This document shows positions 7,028 to 13,174 of a DNA stretch of 13,174 nucleotides, piece by piece; within the stretch, counting starts at the first letter, position 1, and each line of letters begins with the position of its first letter. The position numbers and the translations under genes were made by a program. Source of the DNA: CAZJYT01 sp964550325 (GTDB lineage Bacteria > Patescibacteriota > Minisyncoccia > Minisyncoccales > CAZJYT01); the NCBI GenBank assembly GCA_964550325.1, contig CAZJYT010000023.1, positions 1 to 13,174 on the forward strand, read 5' to 3'. Under the pieces are notes generated by a model, which ran no database searches, was not told the origin of the DNA, and saw only the letters and a program-made list of their open reading frames with translations.

Positions 7028-8311
7028 CTATTGATTAGAAGAGCTTTCCTCTGCTCTTTTTTTTCTTTTTTTAAATAATCCCAAGATAATCAATCCCAGT
7101 AAAATAACAAAGAGAATAGCTAAGAGTAATTTCAAATTAAGAATTACTGTTCCTATTCCTGCTAACAACTTATTTAACCACTTTTTTTGTTCCTTTAAAG
7201 CTCCAGTTTCTTTTAAACCTTCAGTTTCTTTTTCCTTCTCTCTTTTTTCTCTTTCCTTTTCTTCTATTCTCTCTGGTAATTCCTCAGATTTAGTTGGCTT
7301 TTTTTCTCCTTCGGGAGCTAAAGCTACCTTTTCACCAGAAGAAATTTCTTCCCCTTCTTCACCAGTAGGTATTTCTTCAAAGGGTGGCTTTTTCTCTTCA
7401 GGGGGTGCCTTCTCTTCTTTTTCTCCTTCCTTTTTCTTTTCCTCCTTTACTCCCAAAGTGGTAAAACTATATTCTCTACTTATTGTAGGAGGCGAAGCGT
7501 GAGAAATACAGCGAAAATAATAAGTAGTCCCGGGTAAAAGCCCATCAATAGTTACAGAATGAAAAGTAACTTTATTTGAATTTTCGGGAGTAGAGAAAAC
7601 ATAGCCATAATTTGGCGGGTCATTGACTTTTAAAAGATGGGGAAAACCATCAGGAGAATAAATTACTCTACTGGTGCTTTCATAATTGGTTTGCCAAGTA
7701 ATAGTTGCACTATTGTTGGTAATATCAGAAGCAGATTCACTAAAAATTTGTAAACCAGCAATAAAAACTCCGCCGCCTCCACTGCCTCCACCGGGTATTA
7801 TTTCTCCACTTATTGACTCTTCCCCAAAAGCTCCTATTTTAATATCAAATTTTGCTTCTGAGCCTTGGTAATTATTGTTTGTCTCAGGATTAAAAGTAAT
7901 ATAAAAATAATACACCGTCTTTTCTCCTGCTTCCAAATCAGAAAGATAAGTTTCTCCACTTTCGTAAAAAGTAGTCAGGGAACCATCAACCAAAGGAGTC
8001 CCATTTTCTCCCTCAGTAATAACTAAATTTAATTTATCAGATAAGCAATATTCTTGGCAGGGAGGTTCAAGTTTATCTATAATTTCTACGCCTATTTTTT
8101 GAGTCTCCCCACTGATATTTTCTACTTTTACCCAAGCACTTACCTCATCTCCTGGTAAAAAGTTGGTTTTTTGAAACAATGGCTCAGGCTCATTTTCAAA
8201 AGTAACCTCTAAAAGTTCCCCTGCCTGAACAGGATTAGCCAACAACAAACCGCCTGCAAGAAAAATTGCCCCAAAAATTACTGAACAAATTGTTTTATTT
8301 ATCTTCTTCAT
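7028..8311 (-). CDS. Secreted, membrane-anchored protein with fibronectin-III-like domain
   Basis: 427 residues. A Sec signal peptide (1-30, likely cut after VQA) precedes an N-terminal beta-rich domain (about 31-165) with one Cys pair (C85, C89). Then come a Gly-rich linker (GGGSGGGG, 174-181), an FN3-like or purple-acid-phosphatase-N-like domain (about 187-287: SATITWQTNYESTSRVIY, GLLPGTTYYFRC, YSFTTLG), a charged Lys/Glu/Pro region (288-380) and a C-terminal membrane helix (about 393-413) ending in KKRKKR. The layout is an anchored surface protein with a flexible wall-spanning stalk. It lies downstream of the TasA-like protein on the same strand, 45 bp apart, so co-transcription is likely. 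No enzymatic motif is seen; function unknown beyond adhesion or scaffolding by inference. Confidence 0.8.
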   Translation of the reverse strand: MKKINKTICSVIFGAIFLAGGLLLANPVQAGELLEVTFENEPEPLFQKTNFLPGDEVSAWVKVENISGETQKIGVEIIDKLEPPCQEYCLSDKLNLVITEGENGTPLVDGSLTTFYESGETYLSDLEAGEKTVYYFYITFNPETNNNYQGSEAKFDIKIGAFGEESISGEIIPGGGSGGGGVFIAGLQIFSESASDITNNSATITWQTNYESTSRVIYSPDGFPHLLKVNDPPNYGYVFSTPENSNKVTFHSVTIDGLLPGTTYYFRCISHASPPTISREYSFTTLGVKEEKKKEGEKEEKAPPEEKKPPFEEIPTGEEGEEISSGEKVALAPEGEKKPTKSEELPERIEEKEREKREKEKETEGLKETGALKEQKKWLNKLLAGIGTVILNLKLLLAILFVILLGLIILGLFKKRKKRAEESSSNQ

Positions 8312-8365
8312 AATTCAAAATTCTAAATTCATAATTCCTGATTCATAATTCTTGATTCATAATTC
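8312..8365. repeat. ATTCATAATTC tandem-like repeats between surface-protein genes
   Basis: Three near copies of a 14-bp unit (ATTCATAATTCYTG) fill the gap between the two surface-protein genes. They supply the final codons and stop of the upstream gene at 8357. Related ATTC-rich words occur at 11610-11660. Confidence 0.6.
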
Positions 8366-10312
8366 ATTTTCTCCATCTATACCACCAGATTCTAAGTTAC
8401 CACTATCACTGCCATCTCCCCCATCATTCTCATCAGAGGCATCAGATATAGAAAAATCATCATTAGGTAAACTTCCTGTCTCCTCTTCAATTAGCTGAGC
8501 ATCCAAAGAATTAGAGGAAGAACCTTCATCAGTAGTTTCCCCAGTTTCCTCAGTCAAATTTTTATCCAAAGATCCATCTTCAACAGATTGGTCAGAAATA
8601 AAACCTTCTTCTGTTCCTTCATTATCTTTTTTAGTAGCAACCTCGGTCTCCCCATCATCAGTTGTATCTTTTTCAGTATCATTTTCGCCGGCATTTTCTA
8701 TCTCTTCCTGCTTAGAAGCTGAATCAACCTTAGCCTCTACTTCTTCTGTATCTTTTTCAACAATTTCCTTCGGGGTATTCTCATCCTCTACATTCTCCTC
8801 AATTTCTCCCCCATCCCCGGCAATATTTTCTTCCTCAACAACATTCTCATCACCAACTGACCCTTCCTCATTTATATCTTCCTCGTTAATCTTCAGTTCC
8901 TCGCTCTTCTCCAATTCTTCGTCTTCCTGATTTATCTCACAACTTTCTTCAGTAGAATTCTCTTCAATCACTTCCTCAACCTTCTCTTCCGTTGTCTCTT
9001 CTGACTGTTCAACATCCTCCTTGGCATCTGCTTTTACCTCCTCGCCTTCATCAGAATTCCCTTCCTTTTCTTCCTCAAAAACATCTTGTTCTTCTAACCC
9101 TTCTGGTCCAGAATCTCTCACATTCTCCTCTTCTACCATATCCTCTTCTTCAGTTTCTAACTCTCCTTCTCCCTCCAAAATAGATTCTTCAGCTGGTGGC
9201 TCTTGACCTAATTCCTCAAAACCAGATTCTTCTATGATTGGTTCTTCTAACACTGGTTCTTCTGTGGGCTCTTCAGCTTCAGCCTGAGGCTGATTGCTAT
9301 TTTCTGGCACAAGAATAGGTTCTTCTGCTCCGGATTCCAAAACATTTGGCGCCCCGGGAGTCGGAATTGGGTCAACCCAAGCCCCGATGCCATCAGGATA
9401 CCTCGCATCTGACAATCCATATTTGGCAGTACTATAACTATATTCGTCGAGTTTATTATCACTGCTATCGTAAAGTCTAATAGTATCTCCATCATTATTT
9501 AAAGCCTTGCTATTACTTAAAAGCAAAACAAGCCAGCCACCAGCCGGAATTACCGTAGAACCACCATATGGAACTGCTGTATTAGGACCACCTGTTGTAG
9601 TTATGGTATACTTCCTCTCTTCTCCTCCACTTGTCATTTCTGAGATCTTCCAGCCCGCCACATCTATTTGAGAGTTGCCGTTATTTTTTAACTCAATAAA
9701 CTCTCTGTTAGCAGGAGGTGGAGCATTGGGATTGGGGTTTGCTAAAATTTCATTTAAAACAATTGTTTTTGCTCGCAAATTTAAAGAAATTTCCTCAATA
9801 TCAGAAAAACCGCTTTCTTCAAACCTCTGTACCCCTTCTCTCCAAGCAGAAAATGTTACCTTTGCTTGACATAAATCCCCATGAGTAACGGAGGCTCCAA
9901 CCGGTAAATCAAATTCAAATTTCCAAGTTCCAAAATTAGTGGTAGTGGTGGAAATAAAATCTGTTAAAAATCCATCAAAAATCTCTTCCTCGTTCTGCTT
10001 TACTCTAACTCTAAATTCCGAACACGCCTGAGAAGTGGAGGTAGAATATGCAAAATATTGCATTGACATACTACCTAACTCTGGAATTGCCACAGAAGTA
10101 TGAAAAACTTCTCCGTCATTTTCCATTCCAACAAATCCATCGACGCTTTGATTTGTCAGACGAAAATCCAAAAAGCCAGCACTTAAAACATTTTCTGTAG
10201 AATTTTCAGTATCGCTAAAACCAGCTAAAGTTTTGCCAATAGCCGAAAGCCCAGTCCAGTTAAGACCGATAATTAATAACAAACTAATGATTTTTATTAA
10301 AGATTGTTTCAT
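8357..10312 (-). CDS. Secreted TasA-like / lamin-tail-domain protein with long acidic C-terminal tail
   Basis: 651 residues from ATG 10312. A hydrophobic signal region (1-30) leads to TLA|GFSDTENST. The FSDxExST motif and the following SAGFLDF strand are the TasA/camelysin pattern, whose signal peptides are cut by SipW-type peptidases; such a peptidase is encoded at 11627-12175. An immunoglobulin-like lamin-tail domain follows (about 183-323: IVLNEILANP, REFIELKNNG, VAGWKI, PAGGWLVLL, DTIRLYD, PTPGAPNV). Residues about 327-651 are very rich in Glu, Asp, Ser, Gly and Asn, with no membrane helix or sortase motif. An upstream ATG at 10339 would add nine residues coded by the 10-bp repeat array, so the internal start is preferred. 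Likely a cell-surface or fibre-forming protein; the acidic tail could bind cations or be disordered. Confidence 0.8.
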   Translation of the reverse strand: MKQSLIKIISLLLIIGLNWTGLSAIGKTLAGFSDTENSTENVLSAGFLDFRLTNQSVDGFVGMENDGEVFHTSVAIPELGSMSMQYFAYSTSTSQACSEFRVRVKQNEEEIFDGFLTDFISTTTTNFGTWKFEFDLPVGASVTHGDLCQAKVTFSAWREGVQRFEESGFSDIEEISLNLRAKTIVLNEILANPNPNAPPPANREFIELKNNGNSQIDVAGWKISEMTSGGEERKYTITTTGGPNTAVPYGGSTVIPAGGWLVLLLSNSKALNNDGDTIRLYDSSDNKLDEYSYSTAKYGLSDARYPDGIGAWVDPIPTPGAPNVLESGAEEPILVPENSNQPQAEAEEPTEEPVLEEPIIEESGFEELGQEPPAEESILEGEGELETEEEDMVEEENVRDSGPEGLEEQDVFEEEKEGNSDEGEEVKADAKEDVEQSEETTEEKVEEVIEENSTEESCEINQEDEELEKSEELKINEEDINEEGSVGDENVVEEENIAGDGGEIEENVEDENTPKEIVEKDTEEVEAKVDSASKQEEIENAGENDTEKDTTDDGETEVATKKDNEGTEEGFISDQSVEDGSLDKNLTEETGETTDEGSSSNSLDAQLIEEETGSLPNDDFSISDASDENDGGDGSDSGNLESGGIDGENEL

Positions 10313-10320
10313 TGTTTTTT

Positions 10321-10390
10321 GATATTTATAGAAACTCATAGAAATTTATAGAAATTTGTTGAATCTTATTGAAATTTATTGAAATATCTA
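10321..10390. repeat. 10-bp-period degenerate tandem array A
   Basis: Seven consecutive decamers close to GAAAYTYATA, in exact 10-bp phase. The array starts after TTTTTTGATATTTAT, as does array B at 11005. It supplies the last codons and stop of the NYN gene and overlaps the alternative start of the TasA-like gene. One A-tract per helical turn suggests curved DNA. Confidence 0.7.
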
Positions 10391-10905
10391 ATCAAATCCT
10401 CTTTAAGAAGCAACCTTCTAATATCAGAATGGGCAATCAAGGCATAAGATGGTTTATGGCTAAAACCTACATATTCAATTTTCTTCCCTCTTTCTCTAAC
10501 TTTCTCAATGGCTGGAATTAAATCAGTATCAGAAGTAACTAAAATTGCGGTATCAAATAAATCCTCATAGGCTCCAATTAACAAATCTACTGCCATTAAA
10601 ACATCAACTCCCTTCTCATGATATCTGTCAGTTTTTAGCATATGCCCAAAACCAATTTTAAAACCTGATTTTTTGATTCGGTTCAAAAGAACTCGTTGAT
10701 TTCTCCATAATTCAAAACTTTTCGGATTTTCTCTTTGAGCTCTTATTGCCCCAATATAATATTTTTTCATTACAACCTCTCTTTCTCTCGCTAAAAACTT
10801 ACTAAATTTTTCATAGTCAAAATTCAATAAATTTTTTAATCCTAATTCTTTTAACCTATGATAAAAATTACTCCCATCAATTATTATAAAAACTCTCTCT
10901 TTCAT
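10366..10905 (-). CDS. NYN-domain (LabA/DUF88-like) putative ribonuclease
   Basis: 179 residues, a PIN-like NYN fold. FIIIDGSNFYHRL puts the first acidic residue at D10 with N13; EKGVDVLMAVDLL gives D101 and D107; LVTSDTDLIPAI gives D126 and D128. These are the metal-binding acidic residues of the NYN family, so a Mg-dependent RNA nuclease is plausible; targets are unknown. The frame opens at a TTG (10914), but ATG 10905 is preferred, since it is followed directly by the KERVFIIIDGSN strand. Only nine bases, the T-run of the upstream hairpin, separate the ATG from the hairpin stem, whose 3' arm holds an AGGG that could act as ribosome site. The last codons and stop lie in repeat array A. Related LabA/DUF88 proteins are often of unknown role in bacteria. 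Confidence 0.85.
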   Translation of the reverse strand: MKERVFIIIDGSNFYHRLKELGLKNLLNFDYEKFSKFLAREREVVMKKYYIGAIRAQRENPKSFELWRNQRVLLNRIKKSGFKIGFGHMLKTDRYHEKGVDVLMAVDLLIGAYEDLFDTAILVTSDTDLIPAIEKVRERGKKIEYVGFSHKPSYALIAHSDIRRLLLKEDLIRYFNKFQ

Positions 10906-10942
10906 AAAAAACAACCCTGCGAGACCCGAAGGTGTCGCAGGG
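10906..10942 (-). terminator. UUCG-capped terminator-like hairpin in the NYN leader
   Basis: Minus strand: CCCTGCGA pairs perfectly with TCGCAGGG (10915-10922 and 10935-10942). Inside, after a C-C mismatch, ACC-TTCG-GGT forms a C(UUCG)G tetraloop. TTGTTTTTT (10906-10914) follows at once and then the NYN ATG. This has the form of an intrinsic terminator, but it sits between a promoter and its gene, so it may be an attenuator or a stabilising 5' structure. Confidence 0.65.
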
Positions 10943-10958
10943 GGGGTTAACTACTAAT

Positions 10959-10986
10959 AGTTTAGCAAAACCAAAAACTTTGTCAA
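10959..10986 (-). promoter_or_regulatory. Putative promoter of the NYN gene
   Basis: Perfect -35 TTGACA (10981-10986), 16-bp spacer, TGC extended -10 and TAAACT (10959-10964) on the minus strand. Expected start is near 10951, giving a leader of about 45 nt that is mostly the terminator-like hairpin. Confidence 0.55.
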
Positions 10987-11004
10987 TATTCATATTCAAT
11001 TTTT

Positions 11005-11100
11005 GATATTTATTGAAACTTATAGAAATTTGTTGAAATTCATTGAAACTCATAGAAATTAATGGAAATTTGTTGAAATTTGTTGGAATTCATAGATATG
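11005..11100. repeat. 10-bp-period degenerate tandem array B
   Basis: Nine to ten decamers close to TRTTGAAATT / CATAGAAATT in exact 10-bp phase, in the same orientation as array A and with the same lead-in GATATTTAT. Together the arrays bracket the NYN gene and its promoter as direct copies. The stretch from here to 11190 holds no gene, only further AAATTCGAA-type repeats. Confidence 0.7.
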
Positions 11101-11142
11101 TTCGAAATTGAAATTATAAATCCTAAATTCGAAATTCGAATA

Positions 11143-11158
11143 TCGAAATCCGAAACAA
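11143..11158. repeat. Left arm of inverted repeat flanking the first four-helix-bundle gene
   Basis: A 16-bp word, TCGAAATCCGAAACAA, is found exactly inverted at 11570-11585. It lies in a longer block of degenerate AAATTCGAA repeats (about 11103-11190) directly after the stop of the enclosed gene. Confidence 0.6.
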
Positions 11159-11190
11159 ATTCGAATTTTCAAATGACCAAATGTTCAAAA

Positions 11191-11547
11191 CTATTTTTTC
11201 CTTACGATTGAACCAAAAATATTCATTAATTCCATAGATTCTTTAATAAGCTCTTCTTTCTCTGGTTGGTTTTCTGTTTTTGGTTCTGACAACCTCAACC
11301 AAAGACGACTTTCTTTAGCTTCTTTTCTGCAGATTTTTATTCGCATTTTAAAATCTTTTTTACTTAAAGCTTCATTTGCTTCAATATAATTTGATGCAAC
11401 TGAACCAGATGCCCTAATTAATTGCTTTCCATATTCAATATTTGAAATTGTTCTTGGAAGTTTCTTGACATAATCTCGACACCTCTTTGCAAACTCATAA
11501 GTTCTATCTTCTAAATCATATTGTTTGTTTTTATTTGTTTTGGTCAT
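11191..11547 (-). CDS. Four-helix-bundle protein, 23S rRNA intervening-sequence family
   Basis: 118 residues from ATG 11547. The sequence has the family pattern: DLEDRTYEFAKRCRDYVKKLP, then SNIEYGKQLIRASGSVASNYIEANEALSKKDFKMRIKICRKEAKESRLWLRLSE, then a last helix ending in RKK. This is the small helical-bundle family first met as ORFs in 23S rRNA intervening sequences and related to the Avd protein of diversity-generating retroelements; its function outside those settings is unknown. The open frame continues 30 codons upstream to 11637, overlapping the signal peptidase gene, but that part translates repeat DNA, so the internal ATG is chosen. A second family member lies at 12763-13134. Inverted repeats surround the gene. 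No rRNA and no reverse transcriptase are present here. Confidence 0.8.
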   Translation of the reverse strand: MTKTNKNKQYDLEDRTYEFAKRCRDYVKKLPRTISNIEYGKQLIRASGSVASNYIEANEALSKKDFKMRIKICRKEAKESRLWLRLSEPKTENQPEKEELIKESMELMNIFGSIVRKK

Positions 11548-11569
11548 TCGAACATTTGAATTTTGAACA

Positions 11570-11585
11570 TTGTTTCGGATTTCGA
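11570..11585. repeat. Right arm of inverted repeat flanking the first four-helix-bundle gene
   Basis: Exact inverse of 11143-11158. The surrounding block (about 11548-11660) is ATTCGAA- and ATTC-rich, and also encodes the last residues of the signal peptidase (from about residue 170), which look repeat-derived. Confidence 0.6.
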
Positions 11586-11626
11586 ATTTCGGATTTCGAA
11601 TTTTTCTTGACTCCTGATTCCTAAAT

Positions 11627-12175
11627 TCATGATTCAAGATTCTTGCTTCCTGCTCCCTGATTCATAACTTTTCTCTTTTTCACTTCTTCTACAATCTTCC
11701 TAATCTCATCATACACAATAATCACCGCCGGGACAACAATTAAAAGAACAAATCCAATTGGCTTTCTTGCTGTTTCTACCGCATATCCTAAATAGGGCAC
11801 AGAAAATAAAACCTTTCCTATAACATCTTTTTTGGAAACCCTTCTCTCATCCGGGGCATTATTGGCGTCTCCCTTGGTGATATAGAACGGTTTTCCTTCA
11901 ACAACTTCAATATCATAAATCCGGTGCGTTGTTGGTGGCTTTTTCTTACTGTATGGTCCAAAAGTGATAATATCTCCAATTTTGTAATTATCAGCAGGCT
12001 TAATTATCACAACGGAGCCCATCTTAATTGCTGGCTCCATTGAACCAGAAAGAACTGTCATTACTTTAAAATTCCCAGGAATTTTAAAAGTAGAAAAAAT
12101 CAGCAAAACAGCAATTATTCCAAGAAAGGTTAGAAAAATATAATAGAAAATTTTGAATAATCCTGATATTGACAT
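11627..12175 (-). CDS. sipW: SipW-like (ER/archaeal-type) signal peptidase I
   Basis: 182 residues with membrane segments at about 9-30 and 138-156. The catalytic Ser is S45 in VLSGSMEP. The general-base position holds His (H84 in PTTHRI) instead of the Lys of LepB, and TKGDANNAPD (100-109) gives the third motif with D103 and D109. Ser-His-Asp enzymes of this type include B. subtilis SipW, which cuts TasA and TapA, and archaeal and ER peptidases. The TasA-like FSDTENST protein at 8357-10312 on the same strand is the natural substrate candidate; it is separated by the NYN and four-helix-bundle genes. The last 12 or so residues come from repeat DNA. Divergent from the coiled-coil gene across 30 bp. 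Confidence 0.85.
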   Translation of the reverse strand: MSISGLFKIFYYIFLTFLGIIAVLLIFSTFKIPGNFKVMTVLSGSMEPAIKMGSVVIIKPADNYKIGDIITFGPYSKKKPPTTHRIYDIEVVEGKPFYITKGDANNAPDERRVSKKDVIGKVLFSVPYLGYAVETARKPIGFVLLIVVPAVIIVYDEIRKIVEEVKKRKVMNQGAGSKNLES

Positions 12176-12198
12176 ATTGGTTTGCTAAATATTAAAAT
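12169..12198 (+). promoter_or_regulatory. Putative leaderless promoter of the coiled-coil gene
   Basis: TTGACA (12169-12174), 18-bp spacer, TAAAAT (12193-12198), then 7 bp to ATG 12206. The expected start falls on the ATG itself. The -35 box covers the start codon of the divergent signal peptidase gene. The geometry matches the murD promoter. Confidence 0.4.
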
Positions 12199-12205
12199 AG
12201 AATTG

Positions 12206-12553
12206 ATGCTTGACGAAAAAGATATTCAAAAATTAAAGGAAACTTTAGCCACCAAGCAAGACTTGGAAAAGTTTGCCACCAAGGAAGACCTGGAGAGATT
12301 TGCCACTAAAGAAGAATTAGACCAGAAAACAACTACTCTCTTAAAAGAAATTTTTGCCAACCGGGAAGAATTAGAAGCTTTCAAAGAAGAAGTTAGAAAG
12401 AGTTTCTCTGACTTACACACAGCTATTGATACCTATGCTAAAAAGGTAGACACTTATGCCCAAGAAATGATAATGTTAGCTCACAAAGTCGATCGTCACG
12501 AGAAATGGATTCGCCAAATCGCTGACAAACTGGGAATCAAACTGGAATATTAA
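12206..12553 (+). CDS. Small coiled-coil protein with ATKxDLE nonapeptide repeats
   Basis: 115 residues from ATG 12206; a TTG at 12182 would add eight. Three 9-residue repeats (ATKQDLEKF, ATKEDLERF, ATKEELDQK, residues 15-41) lead into a long charged helix with heptad character (about 45-110: EIFANREELEAFKEEVRK, DTYAKKVDTYAQEMIM, KVDRHEKWIRQIADKLGI). There is no signal peptide and no membrane segment. Such short coiled-coil proteins are common in candidate-phyla genomes and their role is unknown; assembly into oligomers is a structural inference. It is the only plus-strand gene in the right half. Confidence 0.7.
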   Translation: MLDEKDIQKLKETLATKQDLEKFATKEDLERFATKEELDQKTTTLLKEIFANREELEAFKEEVRKSFSDLHTAIDTYAKKVDTYAQEMIMLAHKVDRHEKWIRQIADKLGIKLEY

Positions 12554-12710
12554 CAATTCCTTTTTACTCCTCCTTACTAATACCTTTTCAAAGAACTATT
12601 GTTATTTGTTTTAATTCGACCTTTGTGTCCTTCATTTCTCTGAAGGAAAAATTCCAAATCCTAATTTCTAAATCCTAAACAATTTCAAAATTCAAATGTT
12701 CAAAATTTAA

Positions 12711-12740
12711 TGCAAAATGCAAATCTCAAAAATCAAAATG
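12711..12740. repeat. Left repeat block beside the second four-helix-bundle gene
   Basis: TGCAAAATGCAAA (12711-12723) and TCAAAAATCAAAATG (12726-12740) recur inverted at 13128-13140 and 13139-13153. The rest of the 12554-12762 gap has AAATCCTAA-type repeats and a 6-bp hairpin (12629-12646) without a T-run; no gene is seen. Confidence 0.6.
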
Positions 12741-12762
12741 AAAGATTAAAATGTAAAAAGAA

Positions 12763-13134
12763 TCATTTCTTTCCTTTAAGGGTTAATACACTTGCTCCAA
12801 TTACTTTGGATATTTCATCTGCTTCTTTTAAAAGCTGCTTTGTCTCTGCTTTGAACTCGGGCATGCTTTCTCTTATTAGGATTAACCAGTATTTTGTTTC
12901 ATTGGCTGATTTTAAGGCAATCTCAAAGAAACGAAGGTAATCCTTTCTTGAACTGGATGACTTAGCCTCAACCACATTAGCTCCAATTGAAGTAGCTGAG
13001 CGAATTAACTGATCGATTATTGACCAAAGTATTCTTTTAACTTTCATTTTCTCACAAAATTTCAGAATCCTTATTGAAAACCTGATTAATCTTCTAATGA
13101 AATCCTCTTTGAATTTTTCTTTTTCATTTTGCAT
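12763..13134 (-). CDS. Four-helix-bundle protein, 23S rRNA intervening-sequence family (second copy)
   Basis: 123 residues. Family pattern: FKEDFIRRLIRFSIRILKF, then IIDQLIRSATSIGANVVEAKSSSSRKDYLRFFEIALKSANETKYWLILIRES, then ETKQLLKEADEISKVIGASVLTLKGKK. It shares the LIRSxxSIxxNxxEA core with the copy at 11191-11547 (IRASGSVASNYIEA) but is clearly divergent, so the two are not recent duplicates. The ATG at 13134 lies inside the right repeat block, so the first few residues (MQNEKEKF) are repeat-coded. No ribosome site is seen. Function unknown; helical oligomer expected. Confidence 0.8.
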   Translation of the reverse strand: MQNEKEKFKEDFIRRLIRFSIRILKFCEKMKVKRILWSIIDQLIRSATSIGANVVEAKSSSSRKDYLRFFEIALKSANETKYWLILIRESMPEFKAETKQLLKEADEISKVIGASVLTLKGKK

Positions 13135-13153
13135 TTTGCATTTTGATTTTTGA
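13128..13153. repeat. Right repeat block beside the second four-helix-bundle gene
   Basis: TTTGCATTTTGCA (13128-13140) and CATTTTGATTTTTGA (13139-13153) are inverse copies of words at 12711-12740, in swapped order. The block runs on towards the window end and overlaps the start codon of the enclosed gene. Confidence 0.6.
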
Positions 13154-13174
13154 TTTGGTTTAGCTTTGAATTTT

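Noticed and set aside
9021..9206. Plus-strand open frames opposite the acidic tail, and similar short frames at 1019-1393, 3946-4137 and 12710-12940
   Set aside because: They are antisense or out-of-frame shadows of well-supported genes, with low-complexity or unrelated translations.
10321..11100. The decamer arrays as a CRISPR array
   Set aside because: The units are contiguous 10-bp degenerate repeats with no unique spacers, and no cas genes are nearby.
11548..11637. N-terminal 30-residue extension of the first four-helix-bundle protein
   Set aside because: It translates the surrounding ATTCGAA-type repeats and overlaps the signal peptidase gene; the family domain begins after ATG 11547.
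12629..12646. Hairpin CCTTCA-TTTCTC-TGAAGG as terminator of the coiled-coil gene
   Set aside because: The stem is only 6 bp and is followed by A-rich, not T-rich, sequence on the plus strand; the minus strand also lacks a T-run.
11191..13134. Four-helix-bundle proteins as Avd of a diversity-generating retroelement
   Set aside because: No reverse transcriptase, template/variable repeat pair or C-type-lectin target is in the window; the simple IVS-family call is enough.
1..13174. Recoded TGA (Gracilibacteria/SR1-type code)
   Set aside because: Several genes end in TGA at the expected family length and no gene needs TGA read-through.

Overview
The window is AT-rich and gene-dense. It reads like a candidate-phyla-radiation (Patescibacteria, probably Parcubacteria-like) chromosome. 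This rests on SD-poor starts, short AT-rich intergenic repeats that run into the ends of genes, small 23S-IVS-type four-helix-bundle genes, a SipW-like signal peptidase next to a TasA-like/lamin-tail surface protein, and reduced peptidoglycan enzymes. Lineage is inferred from gene style only; there is no rRNA here. Several genes end in TGA and none has an internal TGA, so the genetic code looks standard (TGA is not recoded).

Left part (1-3881): the N-terminal third of a MurD-type ligase leaves the window on the minus strand. Across a 227-bp intergenic region with four small inverted repeats lies a plus-strand pair whose genes overlap by 4 nt: a cytoplasmic GH37 trehalase and a GT20 trehalose-phosphate-synthase-like protein fused to a HAD phosphatase-like domain. 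The GT20 donor-site residues are intact. Most residues that bind glucose-6-phosphate in E. coli OtsA are replaced, and the phosphatase motifs are degenerate.

Cell-wall part (3894-6861, minus strand): a tight operon in the order L,D-transpeptidase, mraY-like, murL-like. MurL is the PP-loop-fold epimerase that converts UDP-MurNAc-L-Ala-L-Glu to the D-Glu form, so together with the nearby MurD this suggests the MurD2/MurL route to D-glutamate in peptidoglycan instead of MurI plus classical MurD. The trehalose-type pair sits between murL and murD.

Surface part (7028-12175, minus strand): a membrane-anchored FN3-type protein, a large secreted TasA-like/lamin-tail protein with a roughly 325-residue acidic tail, a NYN-domain putative RNase, a four-helix-bundle protein and a SipW-like (Ser-His-Asp) signal peptidase likely to process the TasA-like protein. 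The NYN gene lies between two 10-bp-period degenerate tandem arrays. It is preceded by a good promoter followed at once by a UUCG-capped terminator-like hairpin that ends at the start codon.

Right part (12182-13174): a small coiled-coil protein on the plus strand with a possible leaderless promoter, then a second four-helix-bundle gene on the minus strand. Each four-helix-bundle gene is bracketed by its own inverted repeats. The most notable signals are the rewired GT20 enzyme, the MurL-based peptidoglycan branch, the NYN/array/attenuator locus and the repeat-bracketed IVS-type genes.
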